From DATJPW01 sp035506215 (lineage in GTDB: Bacteria > Desulfobacterota > Desulfomonilia > Desulfomonilales > Desulfomonilaceae): a DNA stretch of 37,249 nt. The notes under the pieces are model-generated. The model was not told where the DNA came from. It was given only the letters and a program-made list of their open reading frames with translations, and did no database searches. Positions 6,917 through 14,773 of this stretch are shown one piece after another. The DNA lies in contig DATJPW010000039.1 in NCBI GenBank assembly GCA_035506215.1, positions 1 to 37,249 of the forward strand, read 5' to 3'. The position numbers and the translations under genes are program-made. Numbering within the stretch: the first letter of the stretch is position 1; every line of letters begins with the position of its first letter.

Positions 6917-8110
6917 TCAAATCACGCCATCAGTCTTCAGCCCTGCAAGGGCGTCTCCAGACATACCGAGTTCACCAACCAGGATTTTCTCGTTATGTTC
7001 GCCGAAGCGCGGAGGAAACGAGAGTCTCCTTCGTCTGGCCTCCAGAAACGGAGTCGATACCGGTGGCGGAGCAAGTGTCAACTCGAACCCGGATTTCTCA
7101 TCCACCGCCTTTAGCAACTTGCTGCTGATCAATGGATCGGCAGCAACTTCTTGGATGGTGTTGATTTTGGAAGCTGCGACTCCAATCTGATTCATTAACC
7201 TGAGTAGCGCTTCGGTGCTCATGGTTGAAGTTACAGAGGAAATCGCATTGTTAAGATTGGTTAGATCACGAATCCGCCCCGCATTCTTTTTGTAATCTTC
7301 TTTGTTCAGGGCCGAAAATTCGGGAAGCGACGAAAAAGCCTGGAATTGCTTGTCATTGCCCACCGCAATGTAGACATAGCCGTCATTCGTGGGATAGACC
7401 GAAACCGGTGCAAAGAACTCATGCGTGTTTCCGCGGCGGGAAATCTTTTTGCCGAAAGAGGAAGTCATTGTAATGGGGACCGTCAACCATGAAGCTGTGC
7501 TGTCGAACATCGAGATATCGATGCGACTCCCCTGGCCGGTCATGGCCTTAATGAAAAGGGCCCTCATGGTCAGACCGTACGCGTGCTCGCTGGTCCCCAT
7601 GTCCGGCAACGGAACACCAACCACCTCCGGTGACCCGTCCGGTTCTCCTGTCAATTCCATAAGACCCCCACGGGCTTGTAAAATAGGATCATAGGCAACT
7701 TCATTGCTGTCCGGGCCGAAACCGGTGATCCCCAGCCAGATTATGTCCGGTTTTATTTTCTTTAGGGAATCGTAATCAACACCGAGCTTCGTGTAATTGC
7801 GGGGCAGTTGGTTTGTGGCAAAGATATCCACTTGCAGCTCGACCAGGAGTCGTTTGAGAATCTCCTGTCCTCTCGGGTCGGCCAAGTTGAGAGTCATGGC
7901 CTCCTTGCCTGAATTTATGGCCATGTAATAGCTGTTCATACGCTCTTCGCCTTCCAGAAAAGGATCACCAATCAGCCTGTTTGGGTCTCCGAAGACCGGG
8001 TGCTCAAGACGTATTACTCGGCAGCCGTCCATAGCCAAGCGGTAGGTAAGATAGGGCAGAACCGTTGCCTGCTCCAGCGACAAAACCTTGATGTTTGCAA
8101 AGAGATCCAT
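6917..8110 (-). CDS. Class III CoA-transferase (CaiB/BaiF, formyl-CoA transferase family)
   Basis: 397 residues, the normal family size. It transfers CoA between a donor acyl-CoA and an acceptor acid through an aspartyl anhydride. The predicted nucleophile is D170 in PLPDMGTSEHA, the position of Asp169 in formyl-CoA transferase. Other hallmarks are LEQATVLPYLTYRLAMDGC, SGKEAMTLNLADPRGQE (68-84), TNQLPRNYTKLGVDYDSLK and DISMFDS. It is the first gene of the minus-strand trio with a mutase and a ligase, consistent with activating the substrate that the mutase rearranges. AAGGAG is present but about 13 bases from the ATG, rather far. A promoter candidate lies at 8210-8238. Acceptor and donor are not predictable from sequence. 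Confidence 0.9.
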   Translation of the reverse strand: MDLFANIKVLSLEQATVLPYLTYRLAMDGCRVIRLEHPVFGDPNRLIGDPFLEGEERMNSYYMAINSGKEAMTLNLADPRGQEILKRLLVELQVDIFATNQLPRNYTKLGVDYDSLKKIKPDIIWLGITGFGPDSNEVAYDPILQARGGLMELTGEPDGSPEVVGVPLPDMGTSEHAYGLTMRALFIKAMTGQGSRIDISMFDSTASWLTVPITMTSSFGKKISRRGNTHEFFAPVSVYPTNDGYVYIAVGNDKQFQAFSSLPEFSALNKEDYKKNAGRIRDLTNLNNAISSVTSTMSTEALLRLMNQIGVAASKINTIQEVAADPLISSKLLKAVDEKSGFELTLAPPPVSTPFLEARRRRLSFPPRFGEHNEKILVGELGMSGDALAGLKTDGVI

Positions 8111-8145
8111 GGTTTTCCGGTGCTCCTTCTCTGGTGATAATGATG

Positions 8146-8174
8146 TTGACAGTGATTTTGTAAGTGCCTATGAT
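8146..8174 (+). promoter_or_regulatory. Strong sigma-70-type promoter candidate (rightward)
   Basis: A perfect TTGACA (8146-8151), a 17-base spacer and TATGAT (8169-8174). The first supported plus-strand start codon is 8735, so its transcript would have a leader of about 550 bases or be a non-coding RNA. Confidence 0.6.
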
Positions 8175-8209
8175 AAGTAACCGGAAAGGACCTCAGTCCT
8201 CAACAAACC

Positions 8210-8238
8210 AATTAATCTGATAGAAACAATCATGTCAA
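8210..8238 (-). promoter_or_regulatory. Sigma-70-type promoter candidate for the CoA-transferase operon
   Basis: The minus strand has TTGACA (8233-8238), a 17-base spacer and TTAATT (8210-8215), about 100 bases upstream of the CoA-transferase ATG. It faces the promoter at 8146-8174, so the two initial transcripts would overlap by roughly 20 bases. Confidence 0.5.
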
Positions 8239-8734
8239 GCTGATTGAGGCAACTTCCACTAGTTCGCGGAAAAGTGTTGCAGACCGCCATCACGAATCTA
8301 CGAACCTCACTATCGAGAACTGAGAAGCTTGTGCGTGACACCTTTCTTTTTCACGACATGCGTTGTAATTCTCGATCAGACTTCAAGAACAAAGCAAGAA
8401 TCGGCGTGCGACTTCCGACCCCAGCGGGAAGCCGCAGACGGTTAATGGAAATTCACGTGGCTCTGTCTCAGCAGAGATATCGTCAGAGAGAGTGGCTTGC
8501 TTAATATCAGATTTCTCCTGGGAGGACGTGGCGGTTCCCAGGTATCCATAAAGCCGTGACAACTGATCCTGATAGCACTTACGGGCATTGAGCATTGTCC
8601 ATACTAACTCCAGGGTGTGAATTCCTCGCCGCGGGCAACGGGGCAATCCCCCGCTCCAAGCTCAAGGGAAGTGAATGCTGTGTGGCGCTCAATCTCAACA
8701 CCATCATCAAGGTACCGATCAGCAGGAGGTAGAC

Positions 8735-10324
8735 ATGACAATCAGTAAGTGGATTCCCATGGGAACCGTACTTGCCGAACACGCGATCCACTATCCTGAC
8801 CAACTAGGTTGCCAGGACAAGAAAAAGGACCTCACTTTTCGCGAGTGGAACGAGCGTAGCTGTCGTCTAAGCGACGGGCTGAAGTCAATGGGATGCGGTC
8901 AAGGCGACCGATTCGCAGTGCTCGCGTTCAATCGAGTCGAATGGATGGAAATCTATGCGGGAAGCGCAAAGGGGGGACAGGTATGCGTTCCCCTGATGTT
9001 CCGGCTGGCAGGGCCGGAAATTGAGTACATTCTCAACGATTCCGGGTGCAAAGCCTTGATCGTCGAAAAGTCCTTCGTCCCGTTGATCGACGGAATCAAA
9101 GACAAGCTTCCGATTCCGGCCGGAAATTACGTACTTATGGGGGAACCAGGTGACGAGGTCCCGAAAGGATATGTGGGTTATGAGGAGTGGCTCGCGGCCG
9201 CATCCGCCAAGGAACCGGGGATAGTTGTAGACGCGGAGGACCCTTGGACTTTCATGTACACCTCCGGCACAACCGGCAAACCCAAAGGCGTGGTAAGGAG
9301 CCACGAAAGCTATCTTGCCCAATACTATCTGAATATCTCAAACACGGGCATAAGACCCACTGACAAGCCTTTGATGGTTATGCCTATGTGCCACGTTAAC
9401 TCCATATTCTATTCATTCCCTTACACAATCGTGACCGCGCCGGTCTGTGTCTATAACGAGGCCAGTTTTAACCCTGAAGATTTCCTGGCGACCGTTGCCA
9501 AACACAGGATTACATTCTCATCGCTTGTGCCAACCCACTACATCATGATCCTGTCGCTTCCGGACGAGATCAAGAAGAAGTATGACGTGTCAAGCATGCG
9601 TCAATTACTCGTGTCCTCCGCGCCGATTCGGAAAGACACGAAGCTAGCCATACTGGACTTCTTCAAGAACTCCGAACTGTGGGAAGCTTACGGCTCGACG
9701 GAAGCGGGTCTTGTGACTCTTTGTCGGCCTGAAGACCAGTTGCGAAAGCTGGGCACCATCGGCCGCGAAATATTCGGCATAGACCGCATTAGAGTGCTGA
9801 ACGAAGAAGGTCAAGAAGTGCCTGACGGCGAAGTGGGCGAACTCTACGCACGCACACCCATGCTGTTCACGAAATATTGGAACCTTCCTGAAAAGACTAA
9901 AGAAGTTTTCCACGGCGAGTGGTTTACCGCCGGCGACATGTGTTACCGTGATCCCGATGGATTCTATGTCCTGGTTGACCGAAAGGCGAACATGATAATC
10001 ACCGGCGGAGAGAACGTCTTTCCGTCGGAAGTTGAAAATGCCGTGGGCGCTCATCCCGCAATCAAGGATGTCGCCATAATAGGGATACCCCATGACAAGT
10101 GGGGAGAATCAATCCATGCAGTGGTCATTCTTCACGAAGACAAAGAGCCTACTGAAGAATTGAAAGAAGAGATCAAGAGGTTCGCGAAGGGCAAAATAGC
10201 CGGTTACAAAGTTCCCAAGAGTGTTGATTTCATTAAAGAAGAAGAAATGCCCAGAACAGGGACAGGCAAGATCCTACACCGGATCCTTAGAGAAAAATAC
10301 GGGAAATGGAGCGATCAAAAGTAA
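8735..10324 (+). CDS. Acyl-CoA synthetase (class I AMP-forming, long-chain/crotonobetaine ligase-like)
   Basis: 529 residues. It forms acyl-CoA from a carboxylic acid, ATP and CoA through an acyl-adenylate. The full motif set is intact: TSGTTGKPKG at 176-185, YGSTEAG near 325, the TGD of WFTAGDMCYRDPDG, the hinge VDRKANMIITGGENVFPSEVE, and the C-terminal catalytic Lys in PRTGTGKI (about 512). The intact motif contrasts with the PaaK-like ligase at 3841-5115. AGGAGG (8724-8729) five bases before ATG 8735 rules out the upstream GTG at 8675. A strong terminator follows at 10353-10389, so it is probably a single-gene unit. The fatty acid or aromatic specificity cannot be read from the sequence. 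Confidence 0.92.
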   Translation: MTISKWIPMGTVLAEHAIHYPDQLGCQDKKKDLTFREWNERSCRLSDGLKSMGCGQGDRFAVLAFNRVEWMEIYAGSAKGGQVCVPLMFRLAGPEIEYILNDSGCKALIVEKSFVPLIDGIKDKLPIPAGNYVLMGEPGDEVPKGYVGYEEWLAAASAKEPGIVVDAEDPWTFMYTSGTTGKPKGVVRSHESYLAQYYLNISNTGIRPTDKPLMVMPMCHVNSIFYSFPYTIVTAPVCVYNEASFNPEDFLATVAKHRITFSSLVPTHYIMILSLPDEIKKKYDVSSMRQLLVSSAPIRKDTKLAILDFFKNSELWEAYGSTEAGLVTLCRPEDQLRKLGTIGREIFGIDRIRVLNEEGQEVPDGEVGELYARTPMLFTKYWNLPEKTKEVFHGEWFTAGDMCYRDPDGFYVLVDRKANMIITGGENVFPSEVENAVGAHPAIKDVAIIGIPHDKWGESIHAVVILHEDKEPTEELKEEIKRFAKGKIAGYKVPKSVDFIKEEEMPRTGTGKILHRILREKYGKWSDQK

Positions 10325-10352
10325 TCTCCGAGAGTATTGATTGTTGAAAGCT

Positions 10353-10389
10353 GGGAGGACCTCTTGCGGAAGGGTCCTCCCGGTTTTTT
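10353..10389 (+). terminator. Rho-independent terminator of the acyl-CoA synthetase gene
   Basis: A perfect 9-bp stem, GGGAGGACC (10353-10361) with GGTCCTCCC (10373-10381), an 11-base loop, then GG and six Ts (10384-10389). It lies 28 bases after the stop codon. Confidence 0.92.
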
Positions 10390-10514
10390 GATCCGGCCCC
10401 GGTAATTAATGAATCTCCTGGAAATCATTCTTATTTTATGCTAATGACTCTCCAATGCCCAGCAGGCCGTCGTGGCGCTGTACGCTCCTTCTCATCGGCC
10501 TTCGGAGAAAACAA

Positions 10515-10775
10515 ATGAAACGAAGTGTCTTGCCAGTAATGGCATTGATCATACTTGCCGCTCAATTCGGACCCGTGTCGGCACAAGTTACTTCTCAGAA
10601 TGCTCCCGGCGCCTCAGACCAGTGGATTAGCCATCAGATGAACCAGCCCCTTCCAGGAGTCGGGGACAAATACTCCGTTTCCCAGGACCGCATCGAAGAA
10701 ATACGACAGCTTTACCTTCAGGCCAAGAAACAGTTGGAAGACAAGGCCGACAAGAAGCCGATTGACAAGAAATAG
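10515..10775 (+). CDS. Small exported hypothetical protein
   Basis: 86 residues, unrecognised. It has a classic signal peptide (MKRS, a hydrophobic core to about residue 18, then PVSAQ). The mature part is short and hydrophilic, with a predicted amphipathic helix from about 55 rich in Glu, Gln and Lys, ending in a Lys/Asp repeat. The ATG at 10515 is preceded by GGAG with 7-base spacing, whereas the upstream frame start at 10455 has no ribosome site and would destroy the signal peptide. It probably acts in the periplasm. Confidence 0.65.
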   Translation: MKRSVLPVMALIILAAQFGPVSAQVTSQNAPGASDQWISHQMNQPLPGVGDKYSVSQDRIEEIRQLYLQAKKQLEDKADKKPIDKK

Positions 10776-10838
10776 CTCGTATTCCAGTATCTTAAGATAA
10801 GTACCAGCGTCGCAGATTTATAGAAATGAGGGGGGAAG

Positions 10839-11267
10839 ATGGCCAAGATTCTGGAATTCATTGCGACTCTGGCATGCGGGATCTTCACCGGCGCGGCCAT
10901 ATACATAAATCTCGTGGAGCATCCGGCCAGGATGAAGTGCGGAACTCAAATAGCGGTAACCGAATGGCGTCCCAGCTATAAGAGGGCTGCCGTGATGCAG
11001 GCATCTCTAGCATTCTTCGGGTCTCTGGCCGCGGTAGTGGCCTGTGGAATGGGCTCAAGTTACTGGTGGCTCGTCGGCGGCCTCGTATTCTTTTCTGTTA
11101 TACCTTTCACTCTAATAGTCATCATGCCTGTTAACAAAAGATTGTTGGACACCGAACTCGACGTAGGATCGGACCTGGCAGCTGACCTTCTCAGGCGATG
11201 GAACCGACTGCATGTCGTGAGGAGCATCTTGGCCCTGGCAGCTTTCGTGATCTTCTTATGTCTCTGA
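10839..11267 (+). CDS. DUF1772-like integral membrane protein
   Basis: 142 residues with four likely membrane helices (about 5-22, 48-70, 75-97 and 122-141). The opening pattern GIFTGAAIYINLVEHPAR, the central basic loop WRPSYKRAAVMQA and the late RWNRLHVVRS match the DUF1772 (anthrone oxygenase-like) membrane family as I know it. No catalytic function is established for bacterial members. GGGGGAAG directly precedes the ATG. A perfect 12-base palindrome, TATCTTAAGATA, lies in the gap before it at 10788-10799. Confidence 0.75.
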   Translation: MAKILEFIATLACGIFTGAAIYINLVEHPARMKCGTQIAVTEWRPSYKRAAVMQASLAFFGSLAAVVACGMGSSYWWLVGGLVFFSVIPFTLIVIMPVNKRLLDTELDVGSDLAADLLRRWNRLHVVRSILALAAFVIFLCL

Positions 11268-11611
11268 GATCGCTTCCGGATTGACATTGGTGGCGGATCG
11301 AATGGTAGAAAGTGCCATAAGGCAAAGTGTACCTGAGCACGGGGGCAACCCACCCGATGCCGAAAGCCGGGTCCGAGAGGTTCGCCGAGGCCGTAATAAA
11401 GTAAGTATGGCGTCCCCAAGATTCCCAAATACGCCCGTTACTATGCGGACCAGTATGATAATAGGGTCCGCAATTTTAATTTGTTTGCTAGGTGGTTTAG
11501 TAGCATTCTCCACTCATTATCAACCTGAGCACCAACCCAAGTATCAACCTGGGCCTCGACCTGGTCATCAACTTGAGCGACAATCCCAACTTGAGTCAGG
11601 AACAACGAGTT
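11268..11611. other. Gap upstream of the TIR gene with degenerate short repeats
   Basis: No gene is firmly supported. An open frame around 11408-11600 could encode a short transmembrane peptide with repeats of Gln, Pro and His, but it runs into the TIR gene in a different frame. Bases 11517-11592 contain several imperfect copies of a unit like ATCAACCTG.GC. Confidence 0.5.
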
Positions 11612-12451
11612 ATGGCGACGTACAAGGTCTTTCTGAGCCATCAGTCAGGCGACAAGCCGTTTGTAACGGCTCTGGCGGAATGCCTACGAAGGAACGGGGT
11701 CGAGGTATTTTTCGATACTTGGGACATCCGTCCCGGTGACTCCATTCCAGGTGAGATCGAGGCGGGCCTAAGCTCCGCGGACATATTTCTGTACGTGCTT
11801 TCCCCAGCTGCTCTAGCTTCGAAGTGGGTGCAAGCGGAATACCATGCATCCTTGTACCGCAAGCTCAACGATCACTCCATCCGTATAATCCCGATACTAC
11901 GGCACGATGTCGAGGCGCCGCCTCTTATTGCACCGCTCAAACGCATCGATTTTCGGAAAGTCTCTCTTCCGTTGAACTGCGATCCAGCGGCGGGCGGACC
12001 CTTCGGAGAGTTGATGTCGGCGATCTTTCGTCTTCCAATCAAACCTCCTCTTGGCCTGCCTCATCCTGCGCTCGCGAGCTACGAGTTCTACTTCCAGAAG
12101 ATGAAAAACACGCCGCCCGGAGAATCGGACTCTTGGGAGATCGGCTTCAAGAACATTACTGATGCGCCGCTGCACAACTTCGAATTCGCGCTCGTCTTTG
12201 ACAGTCCTGTCGCTGACGTTCGATATGACTTCAATCGTTCATCGGCCAACTTCACAGGTGGAAACGGGCTTAGCGCCGATGGGCTTCGCTATCACTGGCT
12301 TGGCAATCAAATCATGGGAAACGGTGGCTGGATAGTATTCACGCTCCGATCTGTAGTAACACCGGAAATACGGCGGATTAGTACACGATTTTTAGGGCGA
12401 AGTCCAGATGGGAAGACGCTAATCCCGCCCGATCCCGACGGCCTACGTTAG
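11612..12451 (+). CDS. TIR-domain protein with a beta-rich C-terminal domain
   Basis: 279 residues. The N-terminal ~140 form a TIR domain: KVFLSHQSGDKPF (5-17), the box 2 region VEVFFDTWDIRPGDSI (30-45), SSADIFLYVLSP (54-65), and KWVQAEYHA with E76 at the position of the catalytic Glu of NAD-cleaving TIR enzymes. A Pro-rich hinge (about 146-154) leads to a C-terminal ~120 residues of alternating beta strands (WEIGFKNITDAPLHNFEFAL), which read like an immunoglobulin-like or jelly-roll sandwich. Bacterial TIR proteins often act in phage defence or NAD depletion, but no partner gene adjoins this one. ATG 11612 is chosen because the TIR fold starts there; TTG 11573 is possible. No transmembrane segment is in frame. 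Confidence 0.8.
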   Translation: MATYKVFLSHQSGDKPFVTALAECLRRNGVEVFFDTWDIRPGDSIPGEIEAGLSSADIFLYVLSPAALASKWVQAEYHASLYRKLNDHSIRIIPILRHDVEAPPLIAPLKRIDFRKVSLPLNCDPAAGGPFGELMSAIFRLPIKPPLGLPHPALASYEFYFQKMKNTPPGESDSWEIGFKNITDAPLHNFEFALVFDSPVADVRYDFNRSSANFTGGNGLSADGLRYHWLGNQIMGNGGWIVFTLRSVVTPEIRRISTRFLGRSPDGKTLIPPDPDGLR

Positions 12452-12803
12452 ACCGCACGCCGAGTGCTAAACCAACGCTGCTGCCAATGAAAGAGACTGT
12501 TAAAGAGTCTAATGGTTGATCGCTCCTGTCGAGTGCCATGCCTGCAAAGTACTCTACGTTCAGTGCATCTGATCAGCCGACCGCTCGCGGCTGACATAGG
12601 GCGTTTACGCGCACGTTCGTAGGGTTGCTCGGGATATCAAAGGAAAAAGCTATCCATAATTCTGTAATTCTGTGTAATTCTGGGGTCAGCAAACTTGATT
12701 TGTGGCACAAGGCGGTGGCCCATGTTATTGTCAGAGATATGGCTGGATCAGCACGTGTTGTCGCTCCGAGAGCGCCTTACCCCGTAACGCAACTTGGTGA
12801 TCG
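12452..12803. other. Gene-free gap after the TIR gene, with a short tandem repeat
   Basis: No coding region is supported in 352 bases. A hairpin (CAGCCG and CGGCTG near 12577-12593) and the TAATTCTG repeat at 12657-12682 are the only structures seen. The latter is followed by GGGGTCAGCAAACTTGATTT, a string I associate with remnants near REP-type transposases, though no transposase is present. Confidence 0.5.
12657..12682. repeat. TAATTCTG repeated three times
   Basis: Exact TAATTCTG occurs at 12657-12664, 12665-12672 and 12675-12682, the last after a two-base spacer. It may be a mobile-element end remnant or simple slippage. Confidence 0.5.
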
Positions 12804-13598
12804 TCATCCCTCCTTCCGCCCGATCATGATTCGCCATCGCGTCAGGATTTGTTTTTTGGGCATATTATCGAACAAGCGACCGACCTTCTTGACCCGATCG
12901 GAATATTCGATACCCGGGAAAATTCCTGCCGAGACGGCCGGGATGGAATAGAACTCTCGGAGTTGACTCCTGGGCAACTGAAAATCTTCTATCCAGGACC
13001 TGTGCCAAGGAGCGTGTTGCGCGAAAAAGGCCTCAAATTCACTCCAATTGACGACCTTCTTCAGGCTGACTCCTTGCTTGGCAGTACGTTCGGCAACCTC
13101 GAAGAGATTGTTCCCTGCAGAGTCGTACAACCCATCCATGAAAGTCAGCCCCACGCTACCACCTGTTTTCAACAACGAGCATGCCTGTCCCAGGCTCTCC
13201 CGGTAATCCGGAACCAGGAAAATGGAAGCGCTGTAAATAATCGCATCGAACTGAATCTGAAAGTATTTCGTGAGGTTCGCTGCGTCACCTTCTACAAACG
13301 TGAGCCGGTTCGATTCCCCATTTCGAGAACGGGCGGTATCGAGCATGGCCACGGAATTATCCAGACCCCAGACACGTGACTCCGGTAACGCATTCACAAT
13401 CTGCAGGCTGCTTGCTCCGGTCCCACACCCTACGTCCAGGATGTCAGCGGTTACGGGAAGCTCCATGCGATTGATCAGAATAGCGGTCAGTCTGCGAAAA
13501 AAACCATAGCGGTCTTCGAACGACTGATACTCGGCCGGGCTCTGGTCAAAGTTGCCCTTGACCGTCCGTTTTATCTTCTTGATTTTGGCTTCGTTCAT
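12804..13598 (-). CDS. Class I SAM-dependent methyltransferase
   Basis: 264 residues with a Rossmann-type methyltransferase core: motif I ILDVGCGTGASS (53-64), the acidic residue after strand 2 in VWGLDNSVAMLD, EGDAANL, and a motif IV-like FDAIIYSASIF. The C-terminal 80 residues, with several Trp and Phe, are variable and probably define the substrate, which I cannot name. The start codon overlaps the stop of the cupin gene as ATGA (13595-13598), so the two are translated together. A role in modifying a small molecule bound or sensed with the cupin protein is inference. Confidence 0.82.
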   Translation of the reverse strand: MNEAKIKKIKRTVKGNFDQSPAEYQSFEDRYGFFRRLTAILINRMELPVTADILDVGCGTGASSLQIVNALPESRVWGLDNSVAMLDTARSRNGESNRLTFVEGDAANLTKYFQIQFDAIIYSASIFLVPDYRESLGQACSLLKTGGSVGLTFMDGLYDSAGNNLFEVAERTAKQGVSLKKVVNWSEFEAFFAQHAPWHRSWIEDFQLPRSQLREFYSIPAVSAGIFPGIEYSDRVKKVGRLFDNMPKKQILTRWRIMIGRKEG

Positions 13599-14251
13599 GA
13601 TGATGGTAACACGATCATCCGTTCGAGCTTCCGTTTGTAGCTGGCTTCGCTATGGTCATCTCCATGCTTCCACTGCCTCAAAAGGGCCTTTGCCTGGTCT
13701 TTATCCAATCCCAGCACAGTTCGCAATTGACCCAGTGTTATGCCTCCTCGCTCATAAACATAACGGGCCAACAATTCCAACGGGACCTCCTTGATGTCGT
13801 CCAGCGCGACTTTTATGCCCGCAGCATGGAGAAATCCTTGAAGCTGGCTGTATGCATCCACCTGCTTGGCTTCACGTTTCGAAGCATCATGTTGCGCGTC
13901 AGCCTTTATATAAGTCTCCGTGCCCTCGATGAAGTCGGTCCGTATTGGAGAAAAAATGTCCACCGCCGTACAGCCTTCCGGCCCCACCTCTATTCCGTGG
14001 GGTTTCGAGGACGGTATGATAAGCATCTCTCCTGCCATCAATGTGCGGTCCTCTTCCCCAGGGAACAGAAGGGTGACGGAACCACGTTCCACCATCGTCA
14101 CCTGTTCGGACACATGATCATGGACGCCAAAGGACGTGTTCGGCGCCAATTCCCACCGCGTAACCATTACTCGGTCACCCCAGATCATTTTCCTCGTGAC
14201 GTTCTCGTTCAATTCTTGGCTATTGACATCTTTCCAGGAGATCGTTCGCAT
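13595..14251 (-). CDS. Cupin-domain protein with a C-terminal helical extension
   Basis: 218 residues from ATG 14251. Residues about 25-110 form a single cupin barrel: motif 1 shows H44-x-H46 with Q50 and E55 (FGVHDHVSEQVTMVERG), and motif 2 has H85 (PSSKPHGIEVG), enough for one metal site. The C-terminal ~90 residues look helical, and VERGGITLGQLRTVLGL followed by KDQAKALLRQWK resembles a winged-helix or recognition-type segment, so a regulatory role is possible. CGGGG lies about 6 bases before ATG 14251; a longer form starting at 14287 is possible. It forms a two-gene unit with the overlapping methyltransferase. Confidence 0.75.
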   Translation of the reverse strand: MRTISWKDVNSQELNENVTRKMIWGDRVMVTRWELAPNTSFGVHDHVSEQVTMVERGSVTLLFPGEEDRTLMAGEMLIIPSSKPHGIEVGPEGCTAVDIFSPIRTDFIEGTETYIKADAQHDASKREAKQVDAYSQLQGFLHAAGIKVALDDIKEVPLELLARYVYERGGITLGQLRTVLGLDKDQAKALLRQWKHGDDHSEASYKRKLERMIVLPSS

Positions 14252-14431
14252 GGTGTTACCCCGTTTCGAGCATTCCATCGACATCAACGTGAAAACCTTT
14301 TCACCTTGTTTGCTAAGAGGTAGTTACAACACCTCTCAGCTCGATATCTCTACGATAAGAGCGCTTCGACAACCGCTTCCGGATGGCATGCGGTCCGCAA
14401 ACCGCGGCATACAAATCCCGGAATCAACCCG

Positions 14432-14716
14432 CTACCTGGAGGCTTCGTCAACTTTTCGCTGATAGCCGCGCTTGTCAATGCCCGCCGGTTTATCCTGAAA
14501 TTGTTCCAAATCAGATTTGGTACGGGACAATCCGGCAGCAGCGTTGTCTTCGCCACGATAAAGAAAATAGAAAACCGAGTAATGAAGGTCCATAAGAACG
14601 TCCGTCCGAAGCAGTGAATCCATGTGCTGAAAGATAGGTGCGCTTCCGACATTTACGGACCCGCCCACGAAAATAATTGCGAGTAACGCGATGACCACAA
14701 TGATTAACGCACGCAT
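14432..14716 (-). CDS. Small membrane-anchored hypothetical protein
   Basis: 94 residues, unrecognised. A single hydrophobic segment at residues about 3-20 (MRALIIVVIALLAIIFVGG) is an uncleaved anchor or signal. The remainder is soluble and polar, with a short aromatic patch (HYSVFYFLYRGED) and a charged tail. AGGGGG about 8 bases before ATG 14716 fixes the start. It lies about 58 bases after the zinc-ribbon membrane protein gene on the same strand. Confidence 0.6.
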   Translation of the reverse strand: MRALIIVVIALLAIIFVGGSVNVGSAPIFQHMDSLLRTDVLMDLHYSVFYFLYRGEDNAAAGLSRTKSDLEQFQDKPAGIDKRGYQRKVDEASR

Positions 14717-14773
14717 CAGGCTACCCCCTATCGCCACTCATGTTGGCAAATTCTCTTCCGGAAAGCCTTTCAG

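Larger units (their letters stand above)
8111..8734. other. 624-base gap with facing promoters and no clear gene
   Basis: Two well-formed sigma-70-type promoters point toward each other at 8146-8174 (+) and 8210-8238 (-). The rest, up to the ribosome site of the acyl-CoA synthetase at 8724, has no ORF with a credible start and product. One minus-strand frame (8383-8595 from an internal ATG) encodes a ~70-residue helical-looking peptide that I cannot support. The region could be a long leader of the plus-strand gene. Confidence 0.6.

Noticed and set aside
8383..8646. 87-codon minus-strand frame in the 8.1-8.7 kb gap
   Set aside because: No family and TTG start; a shorter version from ATG 8595 is possible but unsupported.
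12570..12600. Hairpin with CAGCCG/CGGCTG as an integron attC site
   Set aside because: It lacks the conserved R and L core sequences of attC and no integrase is nearby.
13300..13330. GGTTCGATTCCC string resembling a tRNA T-arm
   Set aside because: It lies inside the methyltransferase gene and no cloverleaf can be built around it.
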